A stretch of DNA of 57,028 nucleotides from CAYOBW01 sp964402115 (GCA_964402115.1 CAYOBW010000012.1:1-57028); one strand, 5' to 3'. Positions 40,618-50,700 are shown, counted from the stretch's first letter. Made by a program: numbers and translations. The notes: a model not told the origin generated them from the sequence alone.

Positions 40618-41850
40618 ATGTCGCGATCCGAGCAGCGTCCGACCTGTTCGTTCTGCGGTAAGGGACAGTCCAAGGACCGTCACCTGATTGCCGGCCCGGG
40701 GGTCAACATTTGCAGTGAGTGTGTGGTGGCCTGCCAGGGCATGCTGCGGGAGGACAAGCGCGCGGAGGCGAAGCCTGACGTCCGGTCCGAACTGAGGGTC
40801 CCCAAGCCGCACGAGATCAAGCAGCATCTCGATGGCGACGTCATCGGCCACGAACAGGCCAAGAAGGCCCTGGCCGTGGCCGTCCATAATCACTACAAGC
40901 GGTTGCGGCAGGGTGTGCATTTTGGGGTGGGCGATCCCTTCGCGGATGTCGAAATCGAGAAGAGCAACATCCTGCTGATCGGCCCCACCGGGGTCGGCAA
41001 GACGCTGCTGGCGCGCTCTTTGGCAAGGATGTTGGATGTGCCTTTTGCCATGGCGGACGCGACCACGCTGACGGAGGCGGGGTACGTCGGCGAAGACGTC
41101 GAGAACATCCTGCTCTACCTGCTTCAGGCGGCGAACATGGACGTGGCCCGGGCCGAGACCGGTATTGTGTATATTGACGAAATCGACAAGGTCGGCCGCA
41201 AGACNNNNNNNNNNCTGAAGATCCTCGAGGGGACGGTGGCGCATGTGCCGCCTCAAGGCGGACGCAAGCACCCGCAGCAGGAGTACATCAAGCTCAACAC
41301 CCAGCACATCCTGTTCATCTGCGGTGGGGCGTTTGTCGGCTTGGACCAGATCGTTCAGCGGCGGCGCGGTCACCACACGGTTGGTTTCCTGACTGAGGCC
41401 GATGCCACGCCCAGGCCGGCAGAGTCGCTAGCCGGCGCCTCCGGGCGACTTATGGTCGAGCCGGAGGATCTGATCAAGTTCGGGCTGATCCCGGAGTTCG
41501 TTGGCCGTTTGCCGATGGTTGTGTCCCTGGCCGACTTGACGGAAGAGGATCTCGTGCGCGTGATGGTTGAGCCTCGCAACAGCATGGTCAAGCAGTATCA
41601 GAAGCTGCTGGCCATGGAGGGGATCGCGCTCTCCTTCACGGACGGCGGACTGCGGGAACTCGCGCGGATGGCAGCCAAGCGGCACACGGGCGCCCGCGGT
41701 TTGCGTGCCTTGGTCGAGAGCATCATGCTGGACGTCATGTTCGAGGCGCCCCGCCGCGCCGACACGAGCACGGTCAAGATCACGAAGAAGATGGTGCAGG
41801 ATCAGCAGGTCACGTTCGAAGCGTCCAGCGAGGCGCTGAAGATCGCCTGA
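40618..41850 (+). CDS. clpX: ATP-dependent Clp protease ATP-binding subunit ClpX (short assembly gap)
   Basis: The AAA+ unfoldase that feeds substrates to ClpP. Present: the N-terminal zinc finger CSFCGKGQ...ICSECVVAC, the Walker A GPTGVGKT, Walker B GIVYIDEIDKVGRK, the sensor LFICGGAFVGLDQI, and the sensor-2 region KRHTGARGLRALVE. The pore loop 1 GYVGEDVEN is present. Ten Ns at 41205-41214 replace the stretch that in other ClpX reads SDNPSITRDVSGEGVQQAL, about 57 bases including pore loop 2. The Ns keep the frame by chance, so the printed protein is about 15 residues short. The AGGAGG ribosome site lies just ahead of ATG 40618. The gene is probably intact. Confidence 0.93.
   Translation: MSRSEQRPTCSFCGKGQSKDRHLIAGPGVNICSECVVACQGMLREDKRAEAKPDVRSELRVPKPHEIKQHLDGDVIGHEQAKKALAVAVHNHYKRLRQGVHFGVGDPFADVEIEKSNILLIGPTGVGKTLLARSLARMLDVPFAMADATTLTEAGYVGEDVENILLYLLQAANMDVARAETGIVYIDEIDKVGRKXXXXLKILEGTVAHVPPQGGRKHPQQEYIKLNTQHILFICGGAFVGLDQIVQRRRGHHTVGFLTEADATPRPAESLAGASGRLMVEPEDLIKFGLIPEFVGRLPMVVSLADLTEEDLVRVMVEPRNSMVKQYQKLLAMEGIALSFTDGGLRELARMAAKRHTGARGLRALVESIMLDVMFEAPRRADTSTVKITKKMVQDQQVTFEASSEALKIA
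41205..41214. other. Assembly gap of 10 N inside clpX
   Basis: The printed gap is shorter than the missing sequence: comparison with the invariant ClpX segment indicates about 57 bases between GRK and LKILEG, of which 12 positions (two bases and ten Ns) are printed. About 45 bases are therefore lost. Confidence 0.85.
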
Positions 41851-41880
41851 GCACGTGCTGCCTGCGCTGCCGCCGATCCG

Positions 41881-42255
41881 TCAATCGCAGGTCATTTCAC
41901 GCACGGGTCCGGCCGGTTCGTTGTCAGGTTTCAACACGAGCACGCGGGGCCTGTGGCAGGAGACCTCTGCGTCAGGCACCACGGCAAAGGTGAAGATGAT
42001 GATCCGGTCGCCGATGCTGCCCTTGTGCGCGGTGGCGCCGTTCAGGCAGAAGGTGCGCGATCCCGCGGGCGCGGCGATGGCATAGGTTTCAAAGCGCTCG
42101 CCGTTAGCCGCATTCGCGACCATCACTTTCTCGAACGCCCGGATGCCGACCATGTCCATGAACTGCCGGTCGATGGTGAGGCTACCCTCATACTCGAGCT
42201 GACAGTCGGTAACCACTGCCAGATGAATCTTCGCCTTCAACATGATCGAATACAT
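41881..42255 (-). CDS. panD: Aspartate 1-decarboxylase proenzyme
   Basis: A 124-residue PanD that makes beta-alanine for pantothenate and coenzyme A. The self-cleavage site is YEGS (between Gly24 and Ser25, which becomes the pyruvoyl group). Other conserved parts are MLKAKIHLAVVT near the start, NGERFETYAI, LNGATAHKGSIGDRIIIFTF and DNE near the C-terminus. ATG 42255 gives an N-terminus MYSIMLKAK that aligns with E. coli MIRTMLQGK; a GGAG site is about 11 bases ahead. It converges with clpX, 30 bases apart. Confidence 0.95.
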   Translation of the reverse strand: MYSIMLKAKIHLAVVTDCQLEYEGSLTIDRQFMDMVGIRAFEKVMVANAANGERFETYAIAAPAGSRTFCLNGATAHKGSIGDRIIIFTFAVVPDAEVSCHRPRVLVLKPDNEPAGPVREMTCD

Positions 42256-42342
42256 GCAGCTTGTCTCCTACGCAATCGCGGGAATCTAGAGCATGCCGCC
42301 TGACCCGGCAAGCACAGAAAGAGGGCGCAGCGGCGGGTACGG

Positions 42343-43713
42343 TTACCCAGTGCGTACCTGTCCGGCCAGCCACGCGAGCAAATCCTCGCGGGTGGAGAAG
42401 CGTTGATCCAACTGCGCCTCGTAGGCGATGTGCTTCCAGCGCCCGACTGCCGGTCCCCGGGGGATGCCCAGGCCCTGGATGTCCGTCCCGCTGATCCAGG
42501 GGACGGGCAGGACCGGTTCCTGTGCCAGCTTTTCGCGGTAGGCTGTCAGAAAGGCGTGATGCGTCAGTTCGCCATGGCTGGACAGGCAGTCCAGCCGGTG
42601 CAAGGCGAGTTCGGTTTCGAAGGTGCGGGAACCGATCAACTGCCGCAGCGTGGCGGGGCGCATCCGAGTCACATCCATGAACGTCATGTGGTTGGCGACG
42701 CAGTGGGCGATGAAGTCTACATCGTCCGTGGCAAACCGCAGCCGCTCGAGAATCGTACGAGTCAGCCGGGCGCCCACGCGGGCGTGATCGTGGAAACGCC
42801 AACGCCCGTCAGCGAAGCGTGCCGTTGGCGGTTTGCCGACATCGTGCAGCAGGACGGCGTAAACGAGCCGCGCGTCACGTTCCGCGAGTTGGTCCAGCAT
42901 CAGACAGGTGTGGGTCAGGACGTCGCCCTCGGGATGGAACTCGGCCGGCTGTTCGACGCCCTGCAACGCGGCAACTTCCGGCAGGATGACCGCCAGTAGT
43001 CCGAGTTCATGCAGCAACCGGAGCGCGGCGCCCGGCCGGTTGGCCTCCAGCAGCGTGCGCGTCAATTCGTCGCGCACGCGTTCGGCGCTGATCCGTGTCA
43101 ACTGGCCAGCCTGGGCGCGGATGGCGGCGGCCGTGTCGGGTGTCAGACTGAAGTCCAGCGTGGTCGCGAAGCGGACGGCGCGCAGGAGCCGCAGGTGATC
43201 CTCGCCGAAGCGCTGGTGCGGGTCGCCGACACAGCGCACCAGGCGTCGCGCGAGGTCCGCTCGCCCTTCCACGAAGTCGTGGTAGCAGTCCCGCACAGGG
43301 TCGTAGAACATGGCGTTGATGGTGAAGTCACGCCGCCGGGCGTCGGTCGGGGCGTCGGTGTAGCGAATGGTGTCGGGCCGCCGGCCATCGCTGTAGGCGG
43401 AGTCCTCTCGGAACGTGGCGACCTCGGTCCATACCTGTCCGACGCAAACAAGGACAACGCCGAAGGCCTTGCCGACGTGGCGCGCCGGCTGAAAAAGGCC
43501 GAGCACGGCATCTGGCACGGCACTGGTGGCGATATCGTAGTCGCGTGGGTCGCGTCCCAGGAGACGGTCGCGGACGCAGCCACCCGCCCAGTAGGCTGTG
43601 TGTCCCGCCGCCTGCAGATGTTCCACCACGGCGCGGGCTGCGGCCTCGGGTGTGCATGGGTGTGTGTGTGGCTCTCCCTGTGCCGGGCTGGGTGTGAGGG
43701 CGGGTGCATTCAT
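42343..43713 (-). CDS. CCA-adding enzyme/poly(A) polymerase family nucleotidyltransferase with HD domain
   Basis: A 456-residue class II tRNA nucleotidyltransferase-like protein. The catalytic head has AYWAGGCVRDRLLGRDPRDYDIATSA, where the Asp pair of RDYDIA binds metal, followed by RRRDFTINAMFYDP and the RNA-binding neck (EDHLRLLRAVRFA and ISAERVRDELTR). The C-terminal part has an HD-type phosphohydrolase (HTCLMLDQL, AVLLHDVGKP, HDHARVGARL). It adds CCA to tRNA 3' ends, adds A tails, or only A76, in bacteria that split the task; sequence alone does not decide. ATG 43713 overlaps the preceding TGA (ATGA), so it is coupled to the phosphorylase gene. The N-terminal 15 residues are Pro/Ala-rich and variable. 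Confidence 0.85.
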   Translation of the reverse strand: MNAPALTPSPAQGEPHTHPCTPEAAARAVVEHLQAAGHTAYWAGGCVRDRLLGRDPRDYDIATSAVPDAVLGLFQPARHVGKAFGVVLVCVGQVWTEVATFREDSAYSDGRRPDTIRYTDAPTDARRRDFTINAMFYDPVRDCYHDFVEGRADLARRLVRCVGDPHQRFGEDHLRLLRAVRFATTLDFSLTPDTAAAIRAQAGQLTRISAERVRDELTRTLLEANRPGAALRLLHELGLLAVILPEVAALQGVEQPAEFHPEGDVLTHTCLMLDQLAERDARLVYAVLLHDVGKPPTARFADGRWRFHDHARVGARLTRTILERLRFATDDVDFIAHCVANHMTFMDVTRMRPATLRQLIGSRTFETELALHRLDCLSSHGELTHHAFLTAYREKLAQEPVLPVPWISGTDIQGLGIPRGPAVGRWKHIAYEAQLDQRFSTREDLLAWLAGQVRTG

Positions 43714-44555
43714 GGCGCGGGTGCATGCTCCCGTGCGGCAAGCCGTTCGAAGAAGGCGACCAGGAGTCGTCGCATTCGCGGCAGCGCGTCTTGCGTGCTG
43801 GCCACGATGTCGCTGTGACTCAGGGGCTGATTGGCGAGGCCTGCGGCGAAGTTCGCCACGCAGGAGAGGGCGGCCACGCTTACCCCGGCCGCGCTGGCGA
43901 GCAGCGCCTCCGGCACGGTGGACATGCCGACCAGGTCCGCGCCCCACTGGCGAAACGCAACGATTTCGGCGGGAGTTTCGTAAACGGGACCCGCTACGGC
44001 CAGGTAGACTCCGCGCTGCAGGGGTTCGTTTACGTGTGCGGCCGCTGCCATGAGCAGCGACTTCAGAACTGGCGCGTACACGGTGGTCTGATCCACGAAG
44101 CGGGCTCCCCAGCAGGCGTGATGCGGTCCGATCAGTGGATTGCCACCCATGAGATTGATGTGGTCGTCCAACATGACCAATGTGCCGGGGCGCAGGTCGG
44201 CGCGCACGCCGCCGCTGGCATTCGTCAGGAGCAGGGTGCGCACGCCGAGTTGCCGGCAAATGTAGATCGGGATAGCGACGGGTTCCCAGCCCTCTCCCTC
44301 GTACCAGTGGCGTCGTCCCTGGAAGACAAGCACCGGCAGGCCGCCGATGTGCAGGATGCCGACGCGCCCGGGATGTCCCTCCACGCGCGTGGCGCCCAGT
44401 CCGGGGATGTCGGCATAGGAGAGCGCAACGCCTTCCGCGAGCCCCTCCGTCACGGCGCTCCACCCCGACCCCAGCATGAGGGCGACCCGGGGCTGGGCGG
44501 TGGTCCAAGCCTCCCGGACACGTTGCCAGGCAGCATCCAACAGCGTCATGTTCAT
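43710..44555 (-). CDS. Purine nucleoside phosphorylase (trimeric type)
   Basis: A 281-residue enzyme that cleaves inosine and guanosine nucleosides with phosphate. Family features: VALMLGSGWSAVTEGL (phosphate site), VEGHPGRVGI, LLTNASGGVRADLRPGTLVM and DDHINLMGGNPL, then VAGPVYETPAEIVAFRQWGADLVGMSTVPEALLA. The Asn in SCVANFAAGL takes the place of the residue that favours 6-oxopurines in trimeric phosphorylases; an Asp there would suggest methylthioadenosine phosphorylase. ATG 44555 or 44549 is the start, both behind a GGAG. It shares ATGA with the following nucleotidyltransferase gene. Confidence 0.9.
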   Translation of the reverse strand: MNMTLLDAAWQRVREAWTTAQPRVALMLGSGWSAVTEGLAEGVALSYADIPGLGATRVEGHPGRVGILHIGGLPVLVFQGRRHWYEGEGWEPVAIPIYICRQLGVRTLLLTNASGGVRADLRPGTLVMLDDHINLMGGNPLIGPHHACWGARFVDQTTVYAPVLKSLLMAAAAHVNEPLQRGVYLAVAGPVYETPAEIVAFRQWGADLVGMSTVPEALLASAAGVSVAALSCVANFAAGLANQPLSHSDIVASTQDALPRMRRLLVAFFERLAAREHAPAP

Positions 44556-44660
44556 GCGCGCACGCTCTCCGGCGCGCCGGCAACGATAGCGTTTACGGCG
44601 GGCTGGGGATATTCTATGCTCACCGGATCGCGCGAAAAGCTAAAAAGAGGGAGTCCGGGC

Positions 44661-46034
44661 ATGAATTCCAGGCAGCACGAAATCGTTCAGCGGGCTTTGC
44701 GCCCGGGTCGGCGGGAGTTTCTGGTGGCTGCATCCGTCGCGTCCGCGGGCGCCTGGCTGGCAGGGTGCGCGACCGACCCGGTAACGGGGCGCAACCGCAT
44801 GATGCTGGTTGGCGAGGGCTACGAGCGCGATGTGGACCGGCAGTGGGCGCCGCACCAGTTCTCCGCCGACTATGGGTCCGTGCAGGACCCGGGCCTGAAT
44901 GCATACGTCACTAGCGTGGGCCAGAGGTTGACGCCGCACACGCACCGCCCCGGCATGCCCTACAACATGCGTGTCGTGAATGCCGTGAACGTCAACGGCT
45001 ACACCTTCCCAGCCGGTAGTGTGGCGCTCACGCGTGGCCTGCTGCTATCGTTGAACAACGAGGCCGAGATGGCTGCCGTGCTCGGCCACGAGTTCGGCCA
45101 CGTCAGCGCCGTGCATGCGCGCGAGCAGATGCAGAAGGGGATGCTGGTCATGGCCATCGTGGCCGGGGTCGGTATCTACCTGGAGCATGAGAAGGTGAAG
45201 TACGCCGACCTCGCCGTGGGTTTGGGGGCCGTGGGCGCCAATCTCCTGCTCATGCGCTACAGCCGCGAGAACGAGCGCGAAGCGGACGACCTGGGCATGC
45301 AGTATCTGGTCAAGGGGGGATACACCCCGCAGGGCATGGTTGGGGTGATGGACGGGTTCCGCGCCATGCAGAAGACGAAGCCGGGAGCCATCGACCTGCT
45401 CTTCGCCACGCACCCGATGAGCGACGAGCGCTACGCCACGGCTGCGCAACGTGTGCGCACCACGTACGCCGGCGCGGCCGGTAACCCGGACTACCGCGAC
45501 CGCTACATGGACCAGACGGCCGGCCTGCGTCGCCAACGGGGGGCGATCGAGGCCATGCAGCAGGGAGAGTCCTCCATGATGGCCAAGCGCCTGGGCGAGG
45601 CCGAGGGGCAATTCAGCCGCGCCCTGACCCAGGCGCCGGACGACTACGCCGCCAACCTGCTGATGGCCAAATGCCTCGTGGCCCAGAATAAGAACGGGGC
45701 GGCCCAGCGCTTTCTCGAAAAGGCCCGTAGCGTGTACCCGGAAGAGGCCCAAGTCTACAACCTGGAAGGCGTCAACCAGTTGCAGCAGCGGCGTTTCGAC
45801 GCCGCGTTGGCGGCGTTTGACGTTTACGAGCGTAAACTGCCCGGCAATCCCAACACGATCTTCTTCAAAGGGTTCTGCAACGAGTCCATGGGCCGGCGGC
45901 AGGCCGCCGCCCAGGAGTATCTCCGCTACAACCAAATCGCGCCCAACGGGGAGTACGGCGAACAGGTCCAGTCGCGGCTCATCGAGTGGAAGGTCATTGC
46001 CCCGCCTGCGCCGTCCGCCCAGCCCGCGTCCTGA
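44661..46034 (+). CDS. Tat-exported M48-family lipoprotein metallopeptidase with TPR-like C-terminus
   Basis: A 457-residue zinc peptidase. The N-terminus has a twin-arginine motif and a lipobox (GRREFLVAASVASAGAWLAG then Cys), predicting export in folded form and attachment to a membrane. The M48 site is HEFGH (His143, His147) with the third ligand in SRENEREADDLG (Glu205). The C-terminal 180 residues hold tetratricopeptide-like helices (EAEGQFSRALTQAPDDYAAN, GAAQRFLEKARSVYPEEAQVYN, RFDAALAAFDVYERKLPGNP), as in BepA/YfgC, which helps outer membrane protein assembly and degrades misfolded ones. A GAGGGAG site precedes ATG 44661. A role in envelope quality control is inferred from the architecture; the gene stands alone. 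Confidence 0.85.
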   Translation: MNSRQHEIVQRALRPGRREFLVAASVASAGAWLAGCATDPVTGRNRMMLVGEGYERDVDRQWAPHQFSADYGSVQDPGLNAYVTSVGQRLTPHTHRPGMPYNMRVVNAVNVNGYTFPAGSVALTRGLLLSLNNEAEMAAVLGHEFGHVSAVHAREQMQKGMLVMAIVAGVGIYLEHEKVKYADLAVGLGAVGANLLLMRYSRENEREADDLGMQYLVKGGYTPQGMVGVMDGFRAMQKTKPGAIDLLFATHPMSDERYATAAQRVRTTYAGAAGNPDYRDRYMDQTAGLRRQRGAIEAMQQGESSMMAKRLGEAEGQFSRALTQAPDDYAANLLMAKCLVAQNKNGAAQRFLEKARSVYPEEAQVYNLEGVNQLQQRRFDAALAAFDVYERKLPGNPNTIFFKGFCNESMGRRQAAAQEYLRYNQIAPNGEYGEQVQSRLIEWKVIAPPAPSAQPAS

Positions 46035-46095
46035 GCTGCACGGTAAACGTCTGCGCACGGCGAGCAGGCCAGACGCTTGGCGTCCTGACGGTTGC

Positions 46096-46935
46096 TTAGG
46101 TCGGCCTCCGGATGCGGGCCCAAACCAGCGTCCCCAGGTAGGCGGCGCCAGCGAGTTCGATGATCGTGGCGCCGGCGGGCAACTCGGGCGCATAGCTGAG
46201 CGCCAGGCCGCCCACCGTGAAGAGGAAACTGAATGCCACGGCGAGCAACAGCATACTGCCAAGGCGGCGCGTAAAGTGGCCAGCCGTGGCCGCTGGCAGG
46301 GTCAGCAGGGCGATGACCAGCACGACGCCAACGACCTGGGCCAGCAGGACCACGGTCAGGGCGGTTACCACGAGGAACAGGACCTCGTACAGCGCCACCG
46401 GGATACCGCGCAGGCGGGCCAACTCCTCGTTGAAACCAATGGCGAGCAGCTTGCCGTGGAACAGGCACACGGCCCCCACCACGACGACGTCGAGAACGGC
46501 CATCAACGCCAAGTCGCGTCCCGTCACCATGAGGATGTTGCCGAACAGGTAGCTCATCAGGTCGTCCTGGTAGCCGGGCGTGGCGGCAATGAACGAGATG
46601 CCGATGGCCATGCCCACGGCCCAGATCGCACTTAACACCGTGTCCACCCTTTGGCGGCCACGCAGGGTGATGGCGGCGATCAACAGCGCGGCCAGCACCG
46701 CCGCCACCGTGGCCCCCACGAGCGGCGTGCAGCTGTCCAGTCCGTGCACGCGCTGGAGGTAGCGGGCGGCGCCCATGCCGCCAAGAATACAGTGCGAGAT
46801 GGCGCCCGCGCTATACGTGGTGCGGCGTACGACCACGTAGCTGCCCACGATGCCGCAGGCCAGCGCCGCCAGCGCCCCCGCCGCTATGGCGTTCTGCAGG
46901 AAGGCGTACCGGGCGACGTCGTGGAAGAATGTCAC
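46096..46935 (-). CDS. Metal ABC transporter permease (ZnuB/MntB family)
   Basis: A 279-residue integral membrane protein with about eight hydrophobic helices. Its pattern, FLQNAIAAGALAALACGIVGSYVVVRRTTYSAGAISHCILGGMGAA, then RVDTVLSAIWAVGMAIGISFIA and GVVLVIALLTLPAATAGHF, is that of ABC-3 family permeases for zinc, manganese or iron. Its ATG overlaps the ATPase gene stop (ATGA). The operon has no substrate-binding lipoprotein gene on either side, so the metal cannot be assigned. Length is typical. Confidence 0.88.
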   Translation of the reverse strand: MTFFHDVARYAFLQNAIAAGALAALACGIVGSYVVVRRTTYSAGAISHCILGGMGAARYLQRVHGLDSCTPLVGATVAAVLAALLIAAITLRGRQRVDTVLSAIWAVGMAIGISFIAATPGYQDDLMSYLFGNILMVTGRDLALMAVLDVVVVGAVCLFHGKLLAIGFNEELARLRGIPVALYEVLFLVVTALTVVLLAQVVGVVLVIALLTLPAATAGHFTRRLGSMLLLAVAFSFLFTVGGLALSYAPELPAGATIIELAGAAYLGTLVWARIRRPT

Positions 46936-47753
46936 GGCTGCGGTGCTCCTCTCTTCGCCTCGGCACGGTGCGGGCTGCGCAGCCGGTCGGACGGATCCAC
47001 GACCTCGCAGTCGGGTCCGTGGTGCAGCAAGGCGAGGTCTCCGCCATAGGCTTCTCGAAAAACCGACGTGGTCACCTGGCCGATTGTATGCAGCGTGGCG
47101 GTTCGGTTCACACAGACCACGTGGCTGGCGTGCCGGGTGACCACGTTGAGGTTGTGCGACACGAGGACCATGGTCAGCCGTTGGTTGAGCCGGTGGAAAA
47201 GCTCGTAGAGCTTGTGCTCCACGAGGGCGTCGACGCTGGCCGTCGGTTCGTCCATCAGGAGCAGGTCCGGCCCCGTCACCAGCGCCTGGGCAATGATCAC
47301 GCGCTGCCGCTCGCCGCCCGAGAGGTCTGCGAACGCCCTGCGGGCGGCCGGGGCCATTTCCACCTGCTCCAGCGCGTCCTGGGCTGCCGCCCGGTCATCG
47401 CGCCGATAGGGCCCCAAGGCATGGCGCTCCATGCGACCCATCAGGACCACGTCCAGCGCACTGACCGGAAAGCGCGGGTCAAAGGCAAGTTGCTGTGGGA
47501 CGTAGCCGACGCGCCGGCGGACAGCCTCGGGAGGCTGTCCGAAGACGCGGACCTGGCCGCACCGCGGGGACAGCAGGCCCAGCATGATGCGGAGCAGCGT
47601 GCTCTTGCCGCCCCCGTTGGGACCGACCACGGCCACCAGATCCCGCGCGCCTATCCGCAGGGTGACGTTGTGCAGTACCTCCTGGGCGCCATACGCGAAA
47701 CACACGTCGCTCAACTCCAGAACCTGTTTGTCGACGGTCTCATGGTCCGGCAT
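46932..47753 (-). CDS. Metal ABC transporter ATP-binding protein (ZnuC/MntA-like)
   Basis: A 273-residue ABC ATPase starting at ATG 47753 (GGAGGAG site), eight codons inside a longer frame. Walker A GPNGGGKST, Q-loop VGYVPQQLAFD, signature LSGGERQRVIIAQAL, Walker B LLLMDEPTASVDA and switch VSHNLNVVTRH are all intact. The QQ...FPVSALDVVLMGR stretch is common to zinc and manganese importers. The C-terminal tail (CEVVDPSDRLRSPHRAEAKR) contains a few Asp/His residues but no long His-rich loop. It works with the permease encoded downstream; the binding protein must lie elsewhere. Confidence 0.88.
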   Translation of the reverse strand: MPDHETVDKQVLELSDVCFAYGAQEVLHNVTLRIGARDLVAVVGPNGGGKSTLLRIMLGLLSPRCGQVRVFGQPPEAVRRRVGYVPQQLAFDPRFPVSALDVVLMGRMERHALGPYRRDDRAAAQDALEQVEMAPAARRAFADLSGGERQRVIIAQALVTGPDLLLMDEPTASVDALVEHKLYELFHRLNQRLTMVLVSHNLNVVTRHASHVVCVNRTATLHTIGQVTTSVFREAYGGDLALLHHGPDCEVVDPSDRLRSPHRAEAKRGAPQP

Positions 47754-47798
47754 GCGTGCTCCTCCAAGGCCGTACACGATACCATTTCGGCGCGTCGC

Positions 47799-50700
47799 CT
47801 AGCGCAAAATAAGCACGGTTCCGCTGGGGCCGCGCAGCAGGGCGATCTGGTTGGCGGCGGGGCCGACGCCGTACTCGATCCGCGTGTCCGGGGGCAAGCC
47901 GCTCACGCTGCCGAACGCACCCGTCAGTGCGCCATACTCGGCCAGCACGTACACGGCGTCGTCCACCGCGCCCCGCGCGGTGACGTGCAACGCGCTGTTT
48001 GGCGACAGGGTGAGTGTCCCCGTGACGTTGACCCGGTCGCTTGCGCCCGTGCCTGCGCCGTCCACGTCGAGCTCCCATTGCCCGGCTTGCACGGTGCAAT
48101 TGCTTGTGACGGTCGTGAGGCCCACCGTGTCGGCGCCCCCGGGACATAACGAGCCGCCCTTCTGCACCAGCTCCTCGGCAAACGTATCCACGGCCAGGTC
48201 TCCACCGGTCCAGTTGAAGGCGAAGGTGGACGAGCCGGTTCTGCTGCCGCGTTGAATCAACGTTGCGGCGAGCGTGCCGCCGGAGAGGTTGGCGGAACCT
48301 GTGGCGCGTCCGGCGGAGCGCGCGTCGCCCAACGTCAACGTGCCGGTTCTAACGCGTCCGCCGCTCAGCCACAGTTCGCCGTACGTGGTGGCGCTGCTCG
48401 TGGAAGCGCGGCCCAGCGTCAAGGAGCCGAACACCGTGACGTCATCGGCCGCGTCATCCAGCGTCAGGATGCCCCGGGACGAACCGACAAAGCCCGCGCT
48501 GGTACGATCGTGCCGGCCCAGCAGCACATCGGTGGCGTAGACCACGAGCGTTCCGTTCGAGCCGTTCAGCCGGCCCATGCCGTTGGCGCCCGTGTCTACG
48601 TCCTGGTGGCCGATGCCGATGAAGCCGATGGGATCGCCGGCAGCGCCGAGTCGCAGCGTGCCGCCTGCCGGCTGCAGGGCCAGCTCGCCGAGGCTCTTAC
48701 GCCGGCCGATGTACACGTTGTCGGCGTCGATGTCCGTGGCCCCGCCTGTCGTCAGCCGGCTCCACTGGGCCGTCTGTCCGCCCAGGGAGCTGTCGCCGAT
48801 GGACAGCGTGGCCGTGGTCAGGCGGTTGCTGCCCGTCCCCGACAGCAGGAGCGTTCCGTAACTCTGTCCGTCTCCCGGCGTGCTGCCCAGCAAGAGGTTC
48901 GCTGCATGGATCACCACCGACGTGGCGGCTGAAAAGTCCACGCGTCCCCGCGCCACGTTCCCGGCTCCCAGTGTCTGCGTGCCAATCTTGATGGTTTGCG
49001 TGCCGGTTCCGAGCCGGGCGGCGCCGAGGACGGTGAGCGTGCCGGTGCGGTTCGAACTCACCCCCACGTTCAGGGTGTCCACCTGGCAGAGGTTGCTGAC
49101 GATCAGGCCACCATGCTGCACGTTGAGCACCCCGTTGCCGCGCCCGTCCGTCAGGCTGTTGGCTACGACCAATGTCCCGCCGTTCATGCTCAGCGTGCCC
49201 ACGGTGTTGGTTGGCACGGTGCCACCCGTGGTGGCCAGCACAACGTTGCTCGCCATCACGCTGCCCGCGTCCATCGTGAACGCGCCACTGCCGCCGCCAT
49301 TGCCGCCGCCGTGCTGGCCGATGGAGAGCAGGTCCAGGAGCGCGTCCAGCGTGGCGCCGGTTGTATTGAAGATGCCGGTGATCTTCGTGCCCGTACTGGC
49401 GGATTCGTTGTGTCCCAACCGCATGGTCGTGCCGGGTTTCGACAACCCGCGCAGCTTCACGCGACCGCCGGGCTGGGCTTGGGCCGTGGCGTAGGCCTTC
49501 TGCCTGGCGATGGTCAGCGTGTCGAGGCTCAGGACGTTGTCCAGCCGGCCGAAGCGCAGCAGCGACGCCCCGACTGTATCGTTGCCCTGTACCTCGGAGT
49601 CGCCCATGACCAGGGAGCTGGCGCTGATCGTGTTCGTGCCGCGGTCGGAAAGATAGAGCTGACCGCGCAACTGTCCCCCGTTCTGCGCCGTGGCGACCGC
49701 CAGTCGGATAGTCGGCACCGCGATGGATACCGCCGGCGACAGCGCCAGGTCCAGCGTGCCCGTGGTGTTTGCCGTCGCAGCTCCCTCGCGCCGGGCGATA
49801 TCCAGAACGCCGTTCGTGGCCTGCAGGGTGAACGGCGCGGTTATCCGCAGCGTGCTGACGCCGCCGTTGTAGCCGACGACGATGTTGGCGTTTGTCGCGA
49901 TGAGCGGCCCGCCTGTCACGCTGTTGGTGATTGTCACGTGCGTGCTGACCGACGGTACACCCACCGTCAGCCGCTCGCGCACGCGCAGCACGTGGCCGGT
50001 GAGATCCAGCGTGTGGAACAGGCCGGCGCCTGTGGAAAAATCGAGCCAGTCCACCGTCCGGTCCCGGTCAAGATGACTCGTGGTGCTGTCGGCTGCGTTG
50101 GTTGTGGCCGTACCGCTGAAGATCAGCACGCCGTCATGTGGTTCGGGCGGAAGGGTGTCCTCTGACCAGTTGGCCATGCTGCTCCACGTTTTATCGCCGG
50201 CGCCGCCGTCCCAAGTGTATGCCGCCCGCGCGACGGCGATCTGTTTGCCGGACGGACCGTAGGCGTAGAAGACGCGGTACTTGTCGGGCAGCCCATTGGT
50301 GACCGCAAACCGCCCTGCCAGCGTGCCGTAGTCCGCAATGACGTAGGCCACGTCGTCAACGGTCGCAAGCGGGCTGAGATCGAGCACGGCCCCTGGGCCG
50401 AGCACCAGCGCGCCGGCCACGCTCACACGATCGGCGCCGCCCGTGCCGGCGCCGTTCAACTGCGCTTGCAGGGTGCCGTCCAGTTGGTAACTGCCGAGCA
50501 GGTTATCCGTGCCCACCGCGCCAGCCAGGCCCGGGGCGTGGATGCCGCCGGCCTGCACGGTCAGGTTGCTGCACGTGCCGCCGCCTCCGTACCGCGAGCC
50601 CGTTGCGATGGCAATCGGGCTGACCGTGCGCCCGCGCACGTAGAGCGTGCCGCTGCTGACCGTGGTCGGTCCCGTGAACGTGTTCGTGCCGGTCAGGGTC

